From Pseudomonas bijieensis (GTDB taxonomy: Bacteria > Pseudomonadota > Gammaproteobacteria > Pseudomonadales > Pseudomonadaceae), in the NCBI RefSeq assembly GCF_013347965.1, contig NZ_CP048810.1:6666361-6730360 (forward strand): DNA of 64,000 nt, in the 5' to 3' direction. Of the stretch, positions 25,863 through 33,954 are shown in pieces; within the stretch, counting starts at the first letter, position 1, and each line of letters opens with the position of its first letter. The position numbers were made by a program, and so were the translations under genes. The notes beneath the pieces are model-generated. The model did not search any database. It saw only the letters and a list, made by a program, of their open reading frames with translations, and had not been told where the DNA came from.

Positions 25863-26479
25863 AGGGCTTGGCTCTCTTTGGACAGGTCCCAGATATTGGG
25901 GAGGAAGGCGTTGGAATAACCGGAGATGAACAATTTCTCGCTGCCGTCGGGCTGGTACACCGCGCGGCGTACGGCGCCGATGTTGGCGCCATAGACATGG
26001 ATGCTGATGGAGACCTGGTCGTCGAAGGCGTTGCTGACCTGATGGATGTCGCCGATCCGGGGAGAGACGGCTTCGACCTGGCCGGGCAGCAGATGAATCG
26101 GCGAACCCTCGGGTGCCAGGCTGCCATCGGGATGGCGAGCAAAGCCTTGTGAATGCTCTGCACCGCGCAACATGCCGATCAGGCCCCAGACCCGATGGTC
26201 ATGGATCGGCGTGCGTTGCCCTGGTCCCCAGACAAAACTGACGACACTGAAACGCTGCCGCGAATCGGCGTGCAGCAGGTATTGCTGATAGCGCTCTGGG
26301 TCTGGCTTGGCGAACGCTTCGGGCAGCCAGTCGTCATGGCTGACCAGTTGTGCAAGCAACTTGCCGCCGCGATGCAGCAGATCACCCTCGCGGGGATTGC
26401 CGTCGATCAGCTCTGCCAGGGCGCCTATGAATGCTCTGAGTCTCTCCGGGTGTCGGGCCTGGGTCATGGCGGATTCCAT
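25859..26479 (-). CDS. 3-mercaptopropionate/cysteine dioxygenase
   Basis: This 206-residue cupin non-heme iron dioxygenase has the iron-binding histidines H93 and H95 in PIHDHRVWG and H146 in GDIHQVSNA. Segments such as RYQQYLLHADSRQRFSVVS and ISIHVYGANIGAVRRAV closely match the P. aeruginosa enzyme I remember as a 3-mercaptopropionate dioxygenase, which also takes cysteine. It turns a thiol into a sulfinic acid. It is the first gene of the operon that continues with rhodanese, binding protein and monooxygenase. An ATG four codons later (26467) is an equally good start. Divergent from a LysR regulator. Confidence 0.9.
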   Translation of the reverse strand: MESAMTQARHPERLRAFIGALAELIDGNPREGDLLHRGGKLLAQLVSHDDWLPEAFAKPDPERYQQYLLHADSRQRFSVVSFVWGPGQRTPIHDHRVWGLIGMLRGAEHSQGFARHPDGSLAPEGSPIHLLPGQVEAVSPRIGDIHQVSNAFDDQVSISIHVYGANIGAVRRAVYQPDGSEKLFISGYSNAFLPNIWDLSKESQAL

Positions 26480-26547
26480 CGTCGTGGTGAAAATTCGATA
26501 TCAGGATTTAAGCATAATGATTTTTCTTAATATGCTATTTTTTTATG

Positions 26548-26572
26548 ATTAGGTTATAGCTGAAAAGAATTT
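26548..26572. promoter_or_regulatory. Shared 25-bp promoter motif (copy 1)
   Basis: The 25 bases beginning ATTAGGTTAT and ending AAAAGAATTT agree at 22 of 25 positions with 30138-30162. This copy lies in the gap between the thiol-dioxygenase operon and the divergent LysR gene; the other precedes the ssuC operon. It is a strong candidate for a common regulator site. Confidence 0.55.
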
Positions 26573-26708
26573 AGAATCCGTTTGACTAGTGTTAGATGTT
26601 ATCGATAGGTAGGCCGGGCTATCCAGATTGGCGCAATGGCACTATGCTTTTTCGCAGGGCTTTATGCTTTTCAAACATCTTATTGACTGTTCTCTATGTG
26701 CGGGCCAA

Positions 26709-27614
26709 ATGAAAATTGACGATATTGACGCCTTTGTCGAAGTGATTCGTTGCCAGTCCATCAGCCATGCCGCCGAGACGTTGCAACTGACGCAACCGGC
26801 GATCACGCGGCGCGTGCAGAACTTCGAGCAGGCCTTGGGGGTGGAGTTGTTCGACCGTAATACCAAGCCGCTCAAGCCGACATTGATCGGTACGCGGGTC
26901 TATGAGCAATGTCGTTTGATCCTGCGGGAGATGGATGCGCTGCGCGAACTGGTCGCCACCGACGCGCCGCCTACCGGGTTGTTGCGCCTGGGCGTTCCGC
27001 AAACGATCGGTGATGTGGTGTTGCTCGATGCCCTCAAGCATTTGCGCGTCGAGTATCCCGAACTGCGCGCCCAGGTGGCCACGGGCTGGGGCAGTCAGTT
27101 GGTCGGCAAGATCGAGCGCGGCGAGTTGGATGCGGCGGCTGCATTATTTCCCGCTGGCAAGATTTTTCCCGACAACATTGTTGGCGAGTCGATCGGCAAG
27201 ATGGAGTTGGTCGTGGTCTGTGCCAAGGCGCAACTGCCCAAGCGCCCCTGCAAGTTGGCTGATGTCTACCAGAATGGCTGGGTACTCAATCCCGACGGCT
27301 GCGGTTTTCGCGCCGGGCTGCAGCGGACCTTGTCGGACCAGGGCTTGGCCCTGCGGGTCAACCTGGAGACCTTCGGCACTGAATTGCAATTGGGCCTGGT
27401 CGCCGATGGCCTGGGCCTTGGCCTGGTGCCGCGTCCGTTGCTGGAGCGCAGCGCCCACCGTGATCAGCTGGCCGCGATGCCCCTCAAGGACTTCAAGCCA
27501 GTGATGGACCTGTGGTTGATCTATCCGCACTTCCTCGGCAACCTGCAAGGGCCAGTGGATGCCTTTGGCAAGCTGGTGGCCGGATCGTTGCAGAAGATCA
27601 AGAGTGCTGCGTAA
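26709..27614 (+). CDS. LysR-family transcriptional regulator
   Basis: This 301-residue regulator has an N-terminal winged helix (DAFVEVIRCQSISHAAETLQLTQPAITRRVQ, about residues 6-36) and a substrate-binding domain from about 88 on. The ATG at 26709 is used because it puts MKIDDIDAF at the normal LysR opening; the longer reading adds 27 residues with no resemblance. It is divergent from the dioxygenase/rhodanese operon and probably controls it under sulfur limitation. A motif in the shared gap also occurs before the ssu operon, so it may control both. Confidence 0.9.
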   Translation: MKIDDIDAFVEVIRCQSISHAAETLQLTQPAITRRVQNFEQALGVELFDRNTKPLKPTLIGTRVYEQCRLILREMDALRELVATDAPPTGLLRLGVPQTIGDVVLLDALKHLRVEYPELRAQVATGWGSQLVGKIERGELDAAAALFPAGKIFPDNIVGESIGKMELVVVCAKAQLPKRPCKLADVYQNGWVLNPDGCGFRAGLQRTLSDQGLALRVNLETFGTELQLGLVADGLGLGLVPRPLLERSAHRDQLAAMPLKDFKPVMDLWLIYPHFLGNLQGPVDAFGKLVAGSLQKIKSAA

Positions 27615-27740
27615 GGAATACGGACGGCGATCTATAATAAAAAAAAATAATGATTAGCTTAGATTAAAATGTGCTTTTTATTATTTTTTACCTTCCCCTA
27701 GGCTTGCTGGAGATCCCTAGTCCATCCAGGAAGTCTTGTC

Positions 27741-28496
27741 ATGAGCAGCGTCAGCCCGCTATCCAGCGCCTCGAAAAATGTCCGCCAACGCGTCACTCCC
27801 GAAGAGTGGGAAGTGCGCGTGAAGCTGGCCGCAGCCTACCGGCTGGCGGCCTTGTTCAAGTGGACCGATCACATCTACACGCATTTTTCCGCGCGAGTGC
27901 CCGGGCCTGAAGAGCATTTCCTGATCAACGCGTTCGGGTTGTTGTTCGATGAAATTACCGCTTCCAACCTGGTCAAGGTCGACGTCGACGGCACCCTCGT
28001 CGACGACCCGACAGGACTTGGCATCAACCACGCCGGCTATGTGATCCATAGCGCGATCCATGGTGCGCGGCCTGATCTGCAAGCCGTTCTGCACACCCAC
28101 ACCCGCGATGGCATCGCGGTGTCCGCCCAGCGGGACGGTTTACTGCCGATCTCCCAGCATTCCATCGCCTTTTCCGGGCGGGTGGCCTACCACGGATATG
28201 AAGGCATTGCGCTGGACCTCGACGAGCGTGAACGACTGGTGGCGGACCTGGGGGACAAGAGCGTGCTGATCCTGCGCAACCATGGGCTACTGACCGCGGG
28301 CGTCAGCGTCGAACATGCGTTCCAGCAACTGCAAGGCCTGGAGCGCGCCTGCAACATCCAGATCGCGGCGCAGGCCGCTGGCAACGCCGAGCTGGTCTTC
28401 CCGCCGGCCGACGTCGTAGCCAAGGTCGAGACCCAGGCCGAGGCGCTCAAGAGAGAGGCGATGGACCGGGGGTTGCGCGGCATTGGAATGCGCTGA
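27741..28496 (+). CDS. Class II aldolase/adducin-family protein
   Basis: This 251-residue protein has the class II aldolase fold with the zinc ligands HTHT (near residues 117-120) and a later NHGLLTAG motif, plus HFSARVPG in the N-terminal part. The family includes L-fuculose-phosphate aldolases and methylthioribulose-phosphate dehydratases. In sulfur islands such proteins are common companions, often without known function. It is in the same direction as the LysR gene, about 125 bp downstream across an AT-rich gap, so it may have its own promoter. The substrate is unclear. Confidence 0.87.
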   Translation: MSSVSPLSSASKNVRQRVTPEEWEVRVKLAAAYRLAALFKWTDHIYTHFSARVPGPEEHFLINAFGLLFDEITASNLVKVDVDGTLVDDPTGLGINHAGYVIHSAIHGARPDLQAVLHTHTRDGIAVSAQRDGLLPISQHSIAFSGRVAYHGYEGIALDLDERERLVADLGDKSVLILRNHGLLTAGVSVEHAFQQLQGLERACNIQIAAQAAGNAELVFPPADVVAKVETQAEALKREAMDRGLRGIGMR

Positions 28497-28596
28497 TCCG
28501 GCAGTTGGAAAGGACCGATCTGGACTACAAGAACTGAGCCTATGGGCGAATGTGCTGGAAGTTGCAACCGGCACATTCCTATTGTGGGGAGCTTTT

Positions 28597-28751
28597 TGTG
28601 GGAGCGAGCCTGCTCGCGATGGCAGCAGACCAGTCAACATCAATACCGACTGATCCGACGCCATCGCGAGCAGGCTCGCTCCCACAGAATATCGATGTGT
28701 GAATGTAGATCCGGCGGCAGCCGGAAACATTGTGGGAGCAAGCTCGCTCCC
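28597..28751. repeat. REP inverted pair plus a third REP half
   Basis: The same 24-base arms as at 18546-18635 occur at 28597-28620 and 28663-28686. A shorter palindromic copy (TGTGGGAGCAAGCTCGCTCC) lies at 28731-28750. The cluster fills the gap between the convergent aldolase and monooxygenase genes. The frameshifted reading of the monooxygenase runs into it. Confidence 0.9.
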
Positions 28752-28772
28752 CGCAATGCCTGTATGGCGCTT

Positions 28773-29862
28773 TCAGGCCACCTTTTCCGCCGCCTGGCGC
28801 TCGCGTTCGGCAACCAATTGCCGGGTCAGGGGGGATCAGGCGCTTGCCGTAATCGATGGCGTCCTCCAGTGGGTCGAAGCCGCGGATCAGGAAGGTGGTG
28901 ATGCCCAGGTCGTAGTAGTCGAGCAGCGCTTCTGCCACTTGTTCCGGGGTGCCCACCAAAGAGGTCGAGTTACCCTGTGCGCCGAGCAGGCCGGCAATGC
29001 CGGTCCACAGCCGCTTGTCCAGGCGCGAGCCTTGGGCTGCCGCTGCCAGCAGGCGTCGCGAGCCTTCGTTCGGTGGTTCCCGGCGCACGAATCCATTCTG
29101 TTTGGCCAATGCGCTTGCCTGTTGCAGGATGCGCTCGGCGCGCTCCCAGGCTTGCTCTTCGGTGTCTGCCAGAATCGGTCGCAACGACAGGCTGAAGCGG
29201 ATGCTACGACCGTGCCTGGCGGCTTCGGCACGCACCTGGTGTACCACCTCGCGCACTTGCTCGTAGGTTTCTCCCCACAATGCATAGACGTCCGCATGCT
29301 TGCCCGCCACCGCGATGGCGGCCGCTGACGACCCGCCGAAGTACAGCGGGATATGCGGTTGCTGCGGCGATTTCACGTCCGAGTGTGCGCCTTCGAATTG
29401 GTAATACTTGCCTTGATAGTCGAAAGGCTTTTCGCGGGTCCATTCCTGGCGCAGCACGTCGAGGTATTCATCCGTGCGGGCATAGCGCTCGTCCTTGCCG
29501 ATGTAGCTACCGTCGGCACGCAGCTCGCGATCATCGCCACCGGTGATGATGTGGACGGCGGTGCGCCCGCCATTGAATACGTCCAGCGTATTGAACTGGC
29601 GAGCGGCCAGGGTCGGTGCAACGAACCCCGGTCGATGGGCGATGAGGAACTTCAGGTTTTTCGTCACGCTGGCGGCGTGTGAGGCGATCAGTGTGCTGTC
29701 CGGGCTATTGGAATGAAACGCGACCAACGCCCGGTCGAAACCGGCCTCCTCGTGGGCCCGGGCCACTTTCTCCACGTACTCGGGTTGCAGGACTGGGCCA
29801 CTGCGTGGATGGATCTCCGAGGCGTGGTGGCCGCCGATGAAACCGATAAATTCAACACTCAT
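28773..29862 (-). pseudogene. ssuD: SsuD-like alkanesulfonate monooxygenase with C-terminal frameshift
   Basis: This LLM-class FMNH2-dependent monooxygenase has a complete SsuD-like body: GFIGGHHASEIHP near the start, IAHRPGFVAPTLAARQFNTLD, and YLDVLRQEW. The start ATG is at 29862. The frame is correct up to YGKRLIP. There six consecutive G (28829-28834 on the plus strand) shift the frame; with five, the protein would end LTRQLVAERERQAAEKVA at the stop at 28773-28775 (362 residues). As read, translation leaves frame and continues to 28579 through the REP, adding about 65 foreign residues. Only the last 18 or so native residues are lost, so activity may survive. Sequencing error in a homopolymer is possible. 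Confidence 0.8.
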
Positions 29863-29960
29863 GGTGGATTCCTTTTCATTTTCACTGAATTGGCGTGATT
29901 GAGCCTCCACCGGGCGAGGGGTCGGTCCGTGACAGCAAAGTAGGCGTAGAGGGGCAGGCC

Positions 29961-30000
29961 TGTGAAATGCCGATTTGTTCTATAGTAATTATCAAATATT
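29961..30000. promoter_or_regulatory. Shared AT-rich promoter motif (copy 2)
   Basis: This copy is 31/40 identical to 18441-18480, starting TGTGAAATGCCGATTTGTTC. It is about 100 bases upstream of the monooxygenase ATG. Confidence 0.5.
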
Positions 30001-30137
30001 TTAATCAATTATTTATCTTGTTATCAGATATTTGCATTTTATAGCGAATGGTCGGTGTGCCCTCCATCGACGCTGCCCGTAGCGAATTATTATGCAAATA
30101 ATTCATTTGGAGTTTGCTACATCTGATTTTTAAACAT

Positions 30138-30162
30138 ATTAGGTTATTCCTAAAAAGAATTT
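30138..30162. promoter_or_regulatory. Shared 25-bp promoter motif (copy 2)
   Basis: ATTAGGTTATTCCTAAAAAG followed by AATTT matches 26548-26572 at 22 of 25 bases. It is about 85 bases upstream of the ssuC-like start. TTAGG...CCTAA within it (ATTAGGTTATTCCTAA) forms a small dyad. Confidence 0.55.
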
Positions 30163-30247
30163 CACTGGGTTTTTTTATGCGAATAGCATGAGTCCGAAGC
30201 TGATGCATGGCGCCTCTGGCCATGTTCTATATGAGGAAGGAAGCCTG

Positions 30248-31132
30248 ATGAGCGACAAGATTTTCGAGACACGGGGCACCAGCAGCTCTTTTTTCGTCGA
30301 GAAGACCGTGCGTCTCAACGCAGCGCGGCAAGGTGCGTGGAGACTGGCTCCCGACTGGTTGCGTCATTGGCGCACGCCAGAGGCGTTGTTGCGCTTGATC
30401 AGTCCGATTGTGCTCCTGCTGCTGTGGGAGCTGGCGTCGCGCTGGGGCCTGATCCCGCCGCGGGTCATTGCCGCGCCGTCGCAGATCGGCGGAACGCTAT
30501 GGGCCATGATCGTCTCGGGTGAGCTTGGCAGGCATCTGCTGGTTTCGCTGCAACGGGCGCTCGTGGGGTTGAGCATCGGCGTAACGATCGGTGTGATCGC
30601 GGCGCTGATCAGCGGCCTGTCGAAACGCGGCGAGGTGGTCCTCGATTCGCCGATGCAGATGCTGCGCACCATCCCTTCGCTGGCCCTCGTGCCGCTGTTC
30701 ATCCTCTGGTTCGGCATTGGCGAGTTCACCAAGATCGCGCTGATCGTCATCGGCACCACTTTCCCGGTGTACCTGAATCTGTTTGCCGGCATTCGCAATA
30801 TCGACCCCAAGCTGATCGAGGCCGCCAACACCTTGGGCCTGAGCCGTCGAGAGCTGATCTGGCACGTGATCCTGCCCGGTTCCTTGCCCTCGTTTTTCGT
30901 CGGCCTGCGCTACTCCCTGGGAATTTCCTGGCTGGCCCTGGTTTTCGTCGAGCAAATCAACACCACCGCCGGCATCGGCTACCTGGCCAGTGATGCGCGA
31001 GATTTCATGCGCACCGACGTGATCGTGATTTGCCTGCTGATCTACAGCGTCCTCGGCCTGTTGATCGACGGATTGATCCGCACGCTGGAGCGATTTGCCC
31101 TGGCCTGGCGCCCAACTTTTGTGAGGAACTGA
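30248..31132 (+). CDS. ssuC: Sulfonate ABC transporter permease (SsuC-like)
   Basis: This 294-residue inner-membrane permease is of the SsuC/TauC type. The ATG at 30248 has GGAAGG 7-9 bases upstream; an earlier ATG at 30188 has none. It has about six hydrophobic segments, and the EAA loop is at LIEAANTLGLSRRELIWHVILPGSLP. A longer than usual hydrophilic N-terminus of about 40 residues precedes the first helix. It heads the operon permease-ATPase-binding protein-tonB-exbB-exbD and is the only sulfonate-type permease in the window. Confidence 0.92.
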   Translation: MSDKIFETRGTSSSFFVEKTVRLNAARQGAWRLAPDWLRHWRTPEALLRLISPIVLLLLWELASRWGLIPPRVIAAPSQIGGTLWAMIVSGELGRHLLVSLQRALVGLSIGVTIGVIAALISGLSKRGEVVLDSPMQMLRTIPSLALVPLFILWFGIGEFTKIALIVIGTTFPVYLNLFAGIRNIDPKLIEAANTLGLSRRELIWHVILPGSLPSFFVGLRYSLGISWLALVFVEQINTTAGIGYLASDARDFMRTDVIVICLLIYSVLGLLIDGLIRTLERFALAWRPTFVRN

Positions 31133-31133
31133 T

Positions 31134-31946
31134 ATGTCGAGCATTGATCTCGTGGAGGCATCCAAACCCACGGATGCCGTAGCGCCTGTGCAACTGCGCA
31201 ATGTGGTGCGTCAATTTGGCCAACAGCGGGTCATCGATGGCCTGGACCTGGACATCGCCCCGGGGGAGTTCGTCGCGCTGCTCGGCGCCAGCGGTTCGGG
31301 CAAGACCACCTTGCTGCGCAGCCTGGCAGGACTCGACAGCATCGACAGCGGTCAACTGCGAGTGCCCAGGGCGCGGGCGGCAGTGTTCCAGGAACCCCGG
31401 CTGATGCCCTGGAAACGGGCCTGGAAGAACGTGATTCTTGGCCTGCGCGTTCCCAATGCCAAGGCTCGTGCGGTAGAAGCCCTGACCGAGGTGGGCCTGG
31501 CTCATCGGTTGGAGGCCTATCCGGCGACGCTGTCTGGCGGCGAAGCCCAACGGGTGGCGCTGGCCCGCGGCCTGGTGCGCGAGCCAAAGTTGTTGCTGCT
31601 CGACGAGCCGTTCGCCGCGCTCGATGCGCTGACCCGGATCCGCATGCATCGGCTGATCATCGACTTATGGCGCAAACACACACCTGCTGTGTTGCTGGTG
31701 ACCCACGATGTGGACGAAGCGATCCTGCTGGCCGATCGGGTCATCGTGCTGGCCAACGGCAAGATCGCTGAACAATTGACGATCGATCTGCCCAGGGCAC
31801 GGGACACCGGCCAGGAAGGCTTCCAGAACATCCGTGCGCGCTTGCTGAAACTGTTGGGTGTTGAAACGCTGGAACCCGCGGCCCAGGCAAATGGCGCTGC
31901 ACGTCAGGCTACGGCCAGCAGCGTCCGGCGTTTTGCCCATGGATGA
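31134..31946 (+). CDS. ssuB: Sulfonate ABC transporter ATPase (SsuB-like)
   Basis: This 270-residue ATPase has Walker A LGASGSGKTT near residues 50-59, signature LSGGEAQRVALARGL near 128, Walker B LLLLDEPFAALDA and the switch histidine in LVTHDVDEA. It powers uptake through SsuC. It follows ssuC after 1 bp. The C-terminal tail of about 60 residues after the ABC core is of the length usual in SsuB. With four binding proteins in the island and only this ATPase, it likely serves several substrates. Confidence 0.93.
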   Translation: MSSIDLVEASKPTDAVAPVQLRNVVRQFGQQRVIDGLDLDIAPGEFVALLGASGSGKTTLLRSLAGLDSIDSGQLRVPRARAAVFQEPRLMPWKRAWKNVILGLRVPNAKARAVEALTEVGLAHRLEAYPATLSGGEAQRVALARGLVREPKLLLLDEPFAALDALTRIRMHRLIIDLWRKHTPAVLLVTHDVDEAILLADRVIVLANGKIAEQLTIDLPRARDTGQEGFQNIRARLLKLLGVETLEPAAQANGAARQATASSVRRFAHG

Positions 31947-31953
31947 TCTGTCG

Positions 31954-32994
31954 ATGAAGGCGTTCGCCATGCCCAGGCGCACCTGGAAGACCACGGCCGT
32001 GCTATTGGTCGGTGCCGCATTCGTGCTTGCAGGGTGCAAAGATAACAGCGACAGCCAATCACCTACGGCCAAGGCTCCCGACTTGTCCAGCGTGACGCTG
32101 GTGCTGGGCGATCAGGCCAAGGGTTTGCGCACGGTGGTGGAAGCGTCGAACGCATTGGAAGGGATCGAGTACAAGGTGCAGTGGGCGAACTTCCAGGGCG
32201 CCGCGCCGTTGTTCGAAGCCCTGCGGGCCGGCGCTGTCGACCTGGCGCCGGCGGGTGACACGCCGGTGCTTGCGGCGGCAACGGGAGGCACGCCGTTACG
32301 GATTGTCGCGGTGCGGCGCGGCCAGTCACGAGGCATCGCGATTCTGGTCCCGCCGGATTCAACGATCCGCAGTGTCGCCGATCTGAAAGGCCGCAACGTC
32401 GTGGTTTCGTCGGCCCGAGGCAGCATTTCCCAGTACCTGCTGATCCGCGCACTGGCCAACGCCGGGGTCGATGAGAAAGACGTCAATGTGGGGTTTGTCC
32501 TGCCGACCGATGCGTTGCCAGCGTTCAACGCCGGAAAAATCGAAGCCTGGGCGACGTTTGGTGTGTACCAGGCTTTCGCTGAGCAGAAGGGCGCCCGGGT
32601 ATTGCTCAGCGGCGAGGGCATCAACTCGGGGCTGACGTTTATCACGGCCTCAGATGAAGTCCTGAATGACCCGCTCAAGCGCAAGGCGTTGAGTGATGTC
32701 CTCGGACGTTTTGCCAAGGCTTTCGAATGGGCGCAGGACAATCGCGATGAGTACGCCCGGGTCTTTGCCAAGGTTAACGACATTCCCCTTGAAGTCTCGC
32801 AGACCTTGCGCAGTTGGGGCGACGAGTCGCTGGTTCCGGTCGAGGCGCAAGACGTCCAGGCCCTGCAACAGGTCGACGATTTGTTCGTGGCAAAGAAAAT
32901 TTTTCCCCATCGAGTCGACGTTAAGGCGCTGACGGATCAGCAGGTGTTTTCCCCGACGCCTTTGACGCTGTCGCAATCGGAATCGGCGCGTTAG
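31954..32994 (+). CDS. Sulfonate-type ABC binding lipoprotein (SsuA-like) 4
   Basis: This protein of about 346 residues is in the SsuA family but carries a lipoprotein signal (LVGAAFVLAGC), so it is anchored to the membrane by the lipidated cysteine. The mature part shows VQWANFQGAAPLFEALRAGAVDLAPAGDTP and GRNVVVSSARGSISQYLLIRAL. The start is uncertain: ATGs at 31939 (8-bp overlap with ssuB), 31954 and 31969 all allow the signal, the last having AAGG upstream. It sits in the ssuCB operon and is thus the cognate binding protein. Lipid anchoring is unusual for a Gram-negative SsuA. Confidence 0.88.
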   Translation: MKAFAMPRRTWKTTAVLLVGAAFVLAGCKDNSDSQSPTAKAPDLSSVTLVLGDQAKGLRTVVEASNALEGIEYKVQWANFQGAAPLFEALRAGAVDLAPAGDTPVLAAATGGTPLRIVAVRRGQSRGIAILVPPDSTIRSVADLKGRNVVVSSARGSISQYLLIRALANAGVDEKDVNVGFVLPTDALPAFNAGKIEAWATFGVYQAFAEQKGARVLLSGEGINSGLTFITASDEVLNDPLKRKALSDVLGRFAKAFEWAQDNRDEYARVFAKVNDIPLEVSQTLRSWGDESLVPVEAQDVQALQQVDDLFVAKKIFPHRVDVKALTDQQVFSPTPLTLSQSESAR

Positions 32995-33042
32995 CCCAGG
33001 AACTGGTGCGTGTTCAATTTGGACATTTATAGGAGTCAAGCA

Positions 33043-33855
33043 ATGGGCAATGTTCAGAGCGCCACCCGTGCCCTGGAGGTATTCCGACGCTCGCTGCCGA
33101 GTGGCGAGCTGTTGGATCTTGGCCGGGTGTTCCGCGAACCTTTGGCGCTGTCGCGGTTGCACACCACGCCCAAACGCGTATCGAGTCGTCGCGAAGGGCT
33201 CTTACTGGGGGTATTCGTCCTGGTGCTGCATGGAGCGGTGATTGTCTGGGTCAACCAGGCGCCTGCTCCGGTATTGCCCGTGGTACCGCCGGAGATTCCG
33301 CCGATGACCATCGAGTTTTCCCAGCCCGCGCCGCCGGTGGTGGAGCCTCCACCACCCGCACCGATTCCGCAACCTGTGGTCGAGCCTCCGCCGCCGGTCG
33401 AGGATGAATTGGCCATCAAGCCACCGCCGCCTAAACCGATTCCCAAACCCAAACCGCTGGTCAAGCCGGTGCCAAAACCCGTAGCCAAGCCGGTGGAGCA
33501 GCCACCGGTAGCTCCGGCACCGCCGCAACCGGTCGTGGCCCCGGCGCCGCCCGTACCGCCCGCACCGAAACCGGTGACGCCACCTTCGGCCAGCGCCGGT
33601 TACCTGAAAAATCCGGCGCCGGAATATCCGTCGCTGGCAATGCGTCGCGGCTGGGAAGGCACGGTGCTGTTGCGGGTGCATGTCCTGGCCAGCGGCAAAC
33701 CCGGTGAGGTCCAGCTCCAGAAAAGCAGCGGCCGCGATCAACTCGACGACGCTGCGCTGGCGGCGGTCAAGCGCTGGAGTTTTGTTCCGGCCAAGCAGGG
33801 GGACGTCGCCGTGGACGGGTGGGTCAGCGTGCCCATTGACTTCAAGATCAAGTAA
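33043..33855 (+). CDS. tonB: TonB energy transducer
   Basis: This 270-residue TonB protein has AGGAG 7 bases before the ATG at 33043. The cytoplasmic part of about 52 residues is long, followed by one membrane helix (LLLGVFVLVLHGAVIVWV), a proline/lysine-rich periplasmic spacer (many PPP, KPxPKP and PVVxP repeats, about residues 75-185), and a TonB C-terminal domain with YPSLAMRRGWEGTVLLRVHV and SSGRDQLDDAALAAVKRWSF. It couples the proton gradient to outer-membrane receptors. Being in the ssu operon, it is probably dedicated to the two receptors at 11431-18211. Confidence 0.93.
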   Translation: MGNVQSATRALEVFRRSLPSGELLDLGRVFREPLALSRLHTTPKRVSSRREGLLLGVFVLVLHGAVIVWVNQAPAPVLPVVPPEIPPMTIEFSQPAPPVVEPPPPAPIPQPVVEPPPPVEDELAIKPPPPKPIPKPKPLVKPVPKPVAKPVEQPPVAPAPPQPVVAPAPPVPPAPKPVTPPSASAGYLKNPAPEYPSLAMRRGWEGTVLLRVHVLASGKPGEVQLQKSSGRDQLDDAALAAVKRWSFVPAKQGDVAVDGWVSVPIDFKIK

Positions 33856-33954
33856 CTCAACGCAACCGACAGACCGCGGGCCACCTGACAAAAGGCGCAT
33901 CGCTACAACCGATACCGCTACAACTGACTTAGCGCCTTATTGGAGAGCCTGACC

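Larger units (their letters stand above)
29863..30247. other. Divergent promoter region of ssuD and the ssuC operon
   Basis: This AT-rich 385-base region separates the minus-strand monooxygenase gene from the plus-strand permease operon. It holds both shared motifs (29961-30000 and 30138-30162). I saw no gene in it. Confidence 0.75.

Noticed and set aside
18546..28751. REP copies as a CRISPR array or transposon ends
   Set aside because: The repeats are inverted pairs with unequal spacing and no spacers of constant length, and no transposase is nearby; they match ordinary Pseudomonas REP elements.
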